A DNA stretch of 8,697 bases, from NCBI GenBank assembly GCA_030431945.1, contig JAUIIF010000159.1, positions 1 to 8,697 on the forward strand. The letters are read 5' to 3'. This DNA is from Bacteroidia bacterium. GTDB taxonomy: Bacteria; Bacteroidota; Bacteroidia; Chitinophagales; Saprospiraceae. Each line of letters starts with the position of its first letter. Within the stretch, counting starts at the first letter, position 1. The notes under the pieces are model-generated. The model had not been told where the DNA came from. It saw nothing but the letters and a program-made list of their open reading frames with translations, and made no database searches. The translations under genes were made by a program, and so were the position numbers. This document shows positions 6,801 through 8,697 of the stretch, piece by piece.

Positions 6801-8152
6801 CATTCATCGATCGCAACGTAGCGGATCTTGTGCGTACCTGCGGGAATGAAGGGGGTGAGCCGGTCTACCGGATTCGGGGCGTAGACATTGATTGGTCCCA
6901 GCGGATTTTCCTCGGCACCGTTAAGCAGTACGAAGGCGGTAGCAGACATCACGGAAGAGCAGGCATCGGTGATGTTAAGGCCACTGGCCATCGTATTGAT
7001 GTACGCGCCACAGCCCGGAGCATTGGTGCTGTACACGAAAGGTCCTACATCGGCGTGGCCGTCAAAGTCCAGGTCCTGGGTCGGCAGCGTAATGGTGGGC
7101 GCGCCGGTGTCCCCTACTTTTACCAATTGGCTAAAAGTGCGAACATCGTCCGTATTGCACCAGTCAATGACGGTGTAGGTACGTACGTATTTAATGGTAT
7201 TGTTACAGATGGTGATCGGCGCACTGTTAGTGAACGACGCACCGACGTTACCGAATACCTCATTGAGGTAGGCCGGTCCGTCGGGCGTGTTCAAAAAAGG
7301 ATAGTCCTCGGGATCAGGATCTGGAAAGTTTCCGTTAGCAAGTTCAGGGTCCATACATTCGTAAGTGACCACTTCGGAAGGCTCTTCGACGTCGGCAATG
7401 TCCGGGCGTTCCAGTACAATATCGTAGCTGAGGATTGTTTCTCCGCTGTTGAATCCGGGAGCAGAACATTCTTCGCTGTCGTCGGTAGCCACAAAAGTCC
7501 GGGTAATTACAATGTCCCCGCAGTTGGTGGCAAAATTTACTTCATCGGATACTGTAACGAAAATATCGGAACAGGCATCGCTCAACCGGGGGATGGTTCC
7601 GCCCCGCAGGAGGCGCGTTACCAGTTGTCCGTCCATGGAACTCATGATCGGCATGGTGGTCTGGCCGTTAATCATAAACGAGCGGGGCACGTTAACGGGC
7701 AGGGTGTTTATCGTAATCTCGGCCAGCTGGGTGGTGTAAAAAGGGCCAAAAGGCACTCCGGCCATAAATTCCACCGGCGGGGTTACGTCCCGTGCTGTTA
7801 CCTGGCCGGAGCCAAAAGTGAACCCGATAATCATACTATCCGGGTGGGGCTGAATGGTGTAGTTAAACACGCCGCAGCCATCGACTATTTCGTTATTTGC
7901 GGGGTTGGCATCTTCAATTTCAATAATAAAGGCGTCCTGAGAAGGAACGCGCCCGTCATTATCAACGTCCGGATCGCCCGAGAGAAGGTTCATATAAATG
8001 ACCTCCCGCGTACAGTCGCTGTTTAACTGAAGATTAACAAAGGAAATACTTGCAAAATTAACTTCGTAAGTTGTACCTTGTGCTGAGAGAGAGCTGATTG
8101 TGGAGGCTAGCGTGCACAGTGCCAGCCAAAGTAATTGCTTTACTTTGTACAT
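3806..8152 (-). CDS. Giant T9SS-secreted surface protein with HYR-like, dockerin-like and cohesin-like domains (1448 aa)
   Basis: A Sec signal peptide (about 1-25, hydrophobic LLWLALCTLASTIS, cleavage near SAQ) begins the protein. Residues 27-1045 hold HYR/Ig-like units, marked by recurring linkers DTGAP (348), DRSGP (465), DNSAP (561), DNNAP (825), CGN turns and WC motifs (331, 726). Acidic insertions at 57-73 and 741-805 resemble calcium loops. Residues 1052-1105 resemble a carboxypeptidase-regulatory/CNA-B fold (ISGFVTSPQNE...TDANGSFLFTSLEAG). Residues 1116-1167 are dockerin-like with one canonical loop, DVNADGYVDISD (1144-1155). Residues 1233-1352 form a cohesin-like beta domain. Residues 1362-1448 are a type A T9SS sorting domain (LHQNFPNP...VSLAVHDLQGRLV). 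The product should cross the outer membrane by T9SS and be anchored or released at the surface, probably as an adhesin or matrix protein. The ATG at 8152 is chosen because the signal peptide follows at once. The ligand is unknown. Confidence 0.9.
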   Translation of the reverse strand: MYKVKQLLWLALCTLASTISSLSAQGTTYEVNFASISFVNLQLNSDCTREVIYMNLLSGDPDVDNDGRVPSQDAFIIEIEDANPANNEIVDGCGVFNYTIQPHPDSMIIGFTFGSGQVTARDVTPPVEFMAGVPFGPFYTTQLAEITINTLPVNVPRSFMINGQTTMPIMSSMDGQLVTRLLRGGTIPRLSDACSDIFVTVSDEVNFATNCGDIVITRTFVATDDSEECSAPGFNSGETILSYDIVLERPDIADVEEPSEVVTYECMDPELANGNFPDPDPEDYPFLNTPDGPAYLNEVFGNVGASFTNSAPITICNNTIKYVRTYTVIDWCNTDDVRTFSQLVKVGDTGAPTITLPTQDLDFDGHADVGPFVYSTNAPGCGAYINTMASGLNITDACSSVMSATAFVLLNGAEENPLGPINVYAPNPVDRLTPFIPAGTHKIRYVAIDECGNETTADLDILIEDRSGPVVIAEDAINVALSNNGFATVAATDIDRGSYDDCSDVTLDIAFANPGSLLPIGAFGPTITLTCIDVGAVPVILRATDAAGNSNTRMSIINVIDNSAPVCIAPGNLTIDCEQADAMLPEDVNQLFLGNPTAAIELFDGLFGAPTSLDNCGNEQSTQNISADINDCGTGQVTRSFTVTDSRGFASAPGCEQIISIRGIRDYTLEFPGDAASTCGNVPDYDNLVYTPMGCDMVVSNVSVDTFFASSDACFKLRRTIEVINWCEYDGNGAFYTVRRDADNDNNFEEPTFLHVVPNGNSDASDDVAILDRDADRTNNNNITFLDIDDLTGGEFDSDNDGDSGYANSISRGAFRYIQFIKVYDNNAPTITNISSDVTNSTDCNGGGIQIDYTVTDDCVGANLTSRVDLDLDYVPATGFNLTRILDNSEIVSDGNGNFNVLLPELPIGEHAIRVFATDGCGNVNGRIIQFNIEDNSTITPICVGRLTFVLMNDGAGGGVASVEADDFVVSSNGNCNNVPLEYAVYRESEIDVPGFQPQATRTSFPVTCEDLGEIPVRVFVFTPEGNVSFCNAVASVESFSTVNCTTANLASISGFVTSPQNELLSDIEVHISNMVDMEDMMYTDANGSFLFTSLEAGAEYMVRPGMPQEVNTRRVKTSDISTIAAHALGTKQITNPYRLVAADVNADGYVDISDMLAISRVILGIDPAYPNSPTWRFIRRDFDLEGLSEGWDPGIFPTTYTVEELQGHNREADFIAIEIGDVFVQPEGREVFALETEDALLSAGERLDLTLKAEDLKAFQGTLEAARGLTIEGWTSALLGAGNVNDLSLNRGLLAFSYVAKQPLAGEEIMTLHLRAEEDLRISDYLRISDRITYPEAFTPAASTATLSLNFSETTGGDGLVLHQNFPNPAAAQTNIVFELPTASVVSLAVHDLQGRLVTERTFRALAGSNTVTLRTDDDLKNMTGILTYTLTVGPERLTKRMTVVAR

Positions 8153-8163
8153 TTTATGTAAAT

Positions 8164-8175
8164 TGTGATGTCACA
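8164..8175. promoter_or_regulatory. Short palindrome just upstream of the surface-protein start
   Basis: TGTGA (8164-8168) and TCACA (8171-8175) are perfect inverted arms separated by two bases, 11 bases before the ATG at 8152. The arms equal those of CRP/FNR-type operators, but those have six bases between arms, so this is not a standard CRP site. It could be a dimeric repressor site or a small RNA hairpin near the ribosome-binding region. Chance occurrence is also plausible. Confidence 0.2.
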
Positions 8176-8228
8176 GTCTCCGTCTTCCGTTCACTGAATC
8201 AAGGAGGCTGAATTAGAGAGAAAACACA

Positions 8229-8272
8229 CGTTTCCGCCAAGTAAACCATTGCCGTGGTTTGCGTTGGAAACG
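8229..8272 (-). promoter_or_regulatory. Stem-loop in the upstream region of the surface-protein gene
   Basis: The outer arms CGTTTCC (8229-8235) and GGAAACG (8266-8272) are perfectly complementary. Inside them AAACCA (8244-8249) and TGGTTT (8255-8260) pair around a 6-base loop. On the minus strand an alternative register pairs CGTTT/AAACG, CCAA/TTGG and AAACCA/TGGTTT, 15 base pairs interrupted by a small internal loop and a 3-base bulge. It lies 77 bases before the ATG and after the ftsY terminator. No T-run follows it, so it is not an obvious terminator. It may be a 5' leader structure or a protein-binding inverted repeat. Confidence 0.4.
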
Positions 8273-8283
8273 AAGAATCATCA

Positions 8284-8330
8284 CAAAAAAATTAGGAGCC
8301 GAATACGTCTTGCCGGATGTGTTCGGCTTC
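8284..8330 (-). terminator. Probable intrinsic terminator of ftsY
   Basis: On the minus strand AGCCGAA (8328-8322) pairs with TTCGGCT (8303-8297). Further pairs occur inside the stem (8320/8305, 8319/8306, 8317/8308, 8316/8309). The stem is followed at once by CCTAATTTTTTT (8296-8285), a T-run typical of rho-independent termination. It lies about 70 bases after the ftsY stop codon and would separate ftsY from the surface-protein gene. The stem is interrupted by mismatches, so efficiency is uncertain. Confidence 0.65.
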
Positions 8331-8400
8331 TTTCGTCTGCGTGATTCGGTGGCTTAAACTGTAGCTTTTAATAAATGTGCACGAGAAATTGAAATTTTTT

Positions 8401-8697
8401 TCAAGAAATTTTCAATTCCTTACCAAACAGGCTGTCAACAAAGGCTTTTTTATTAAAAATCTGGAGGTGGTCAATGCCCTCGCCAATGCCGATGTAGCGG
8501 ATGGGAACCTGAAACTGATCCGTAATACCAATTGCAACGCCGCCCTTGGCAGTGCCATCTAACTTCGTGAGGGCCAGGGCAGTTACGTCGGTCGCTTCGG
8601 TAAAGGCCTTCGCCTGCTCAATGGCATTCTGACCGGTGGTAGCATCGAGTACCAGCAGTACCTGGTGGGGGGCTTCGGGAAGGGCTTTGGTAATGGA
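8401..8697 (-). CDS. ftsY: Signal recognition particle receptor FtsY, C-terminal part (runs off right edge)
   Basis: The last 98 residues and the TGA stop (8401-8403) are present; the start lies beyond the right edge. FtsY is the membrane-associated GTPase that docks SRP-bound ribosomes at the Sec translocon. Visible family marks are VLLVLDATTGQNA (residues 13-25 of this fragment, downstream of the G3 motif), the guanine-specificity motif TKLDG (44-48) with GTAKGG directly after it, and the closing-loop segment IGIGEGIDHLQIF (69-81), followed by the usual C-terminal helix ending FVDSLFGKELKIS. The close relative Ffh would continue into a methionine-rich M domain after this point. The stop here, right after the G domain, fits FtsY. 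A probable terminator follows, so it is likely the last gene of its transcript. Confidence 0.95.
   Translation of the reverse strand, partial: SITKALPEAPHQVLLVLDATTGQNAIEQAKAFTEATDVTALALTKLDGTAKGGVAIGITDQFQVPIRYIGIGEGIDHLQIFNKKAFVDSLFGKELKIS

Noticed and set aside
6830..8026. Long plus-strand open frame (398 codons) opposite the surface-protein gene
   Set aside because: It lies wholly antisense to a clearly coding gene, its product has no recognisable domain and an odd Gly/Arg/Val-rich composition, and it has no start context. It is a shadow of the codon use on the other strand.
8201..8210. AAGGAGG on the plus strand as a ribosome-binding site
   Set aside because: No start codon follows at suitable distance on the plus strand, and no coding frame begins there.

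Overview
The window looks like a chromosomal segment from a Bacteroidota bacterium, most likely of the Saprospiria (Lewinella-like) type. Four things support this. A very large exported protein ends in a type A type IX secretion (T9SS) sorting domain. The ribosomal protein S12 N-terminus is of Bacteroidota type. A promoter -7 element matching the Bacteroidota consensus TAnnTTTG lies upstream of it. The translation starts lack properly placed Shine-Dalgarno motifs and sit behind A/T-rich stretches. Base composition is moderately GC-rich by eye; I did not compute it.

All four recognisable protein genes lie on the minus strand, so transcription runs right to left. At the right edge (8401-8697) is the C-terminal third of ftsY, the signal recognition particle receptor GTPase, followed by a probable intrinsic terminator (8284-8330). 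Next is a structured, gene-free stretch (8153-8283) with a long hairpin and a short palindrome. It leads into a 1448-residue secreted surface protein (3806-8152): signal peptide, cysteine-rich HYR-like Ig repeats with acidic Asp/Asn-rich insertions, a carboxypeptidase-regulatory/CNA-B-like fold, a dockerin-like calcium segment, a cohesin-like beta domain and a T9SS anchor signal. After a 296-base gap with a 14-base direct repeat comes a 994-residue cytoplasmic TPR-CHAT protein (525-3509), a caspase-like cysteine protease with an apparently intact His/Cys dyad. At the left edge (1-141) is the start of rpsL, preceded by its own promoter and an unusual leader.

The layout is two core genes (ftsY and rpsL) flanking an accessory pair: a T9SS surface protein and a TPR-CHAT protease. 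No CRISPR array, transposase, integrase, tRNA or rRNA is visible, and no partner gene such as a nuclease, nucleotide cyclase, helicase or sigma factor accompanies the CHAT protein here. Its role as an immune or cell-death effector is therefore possible by family analogy but not shown. I see no clear-cut new multi-gene system. The items most worth checking are the CHAT/surface-protein pairing, the CHAT gene's doubtful start, the two repeated elements upstream of it, and the leader structures of the surface-protein gene and of rpsL.
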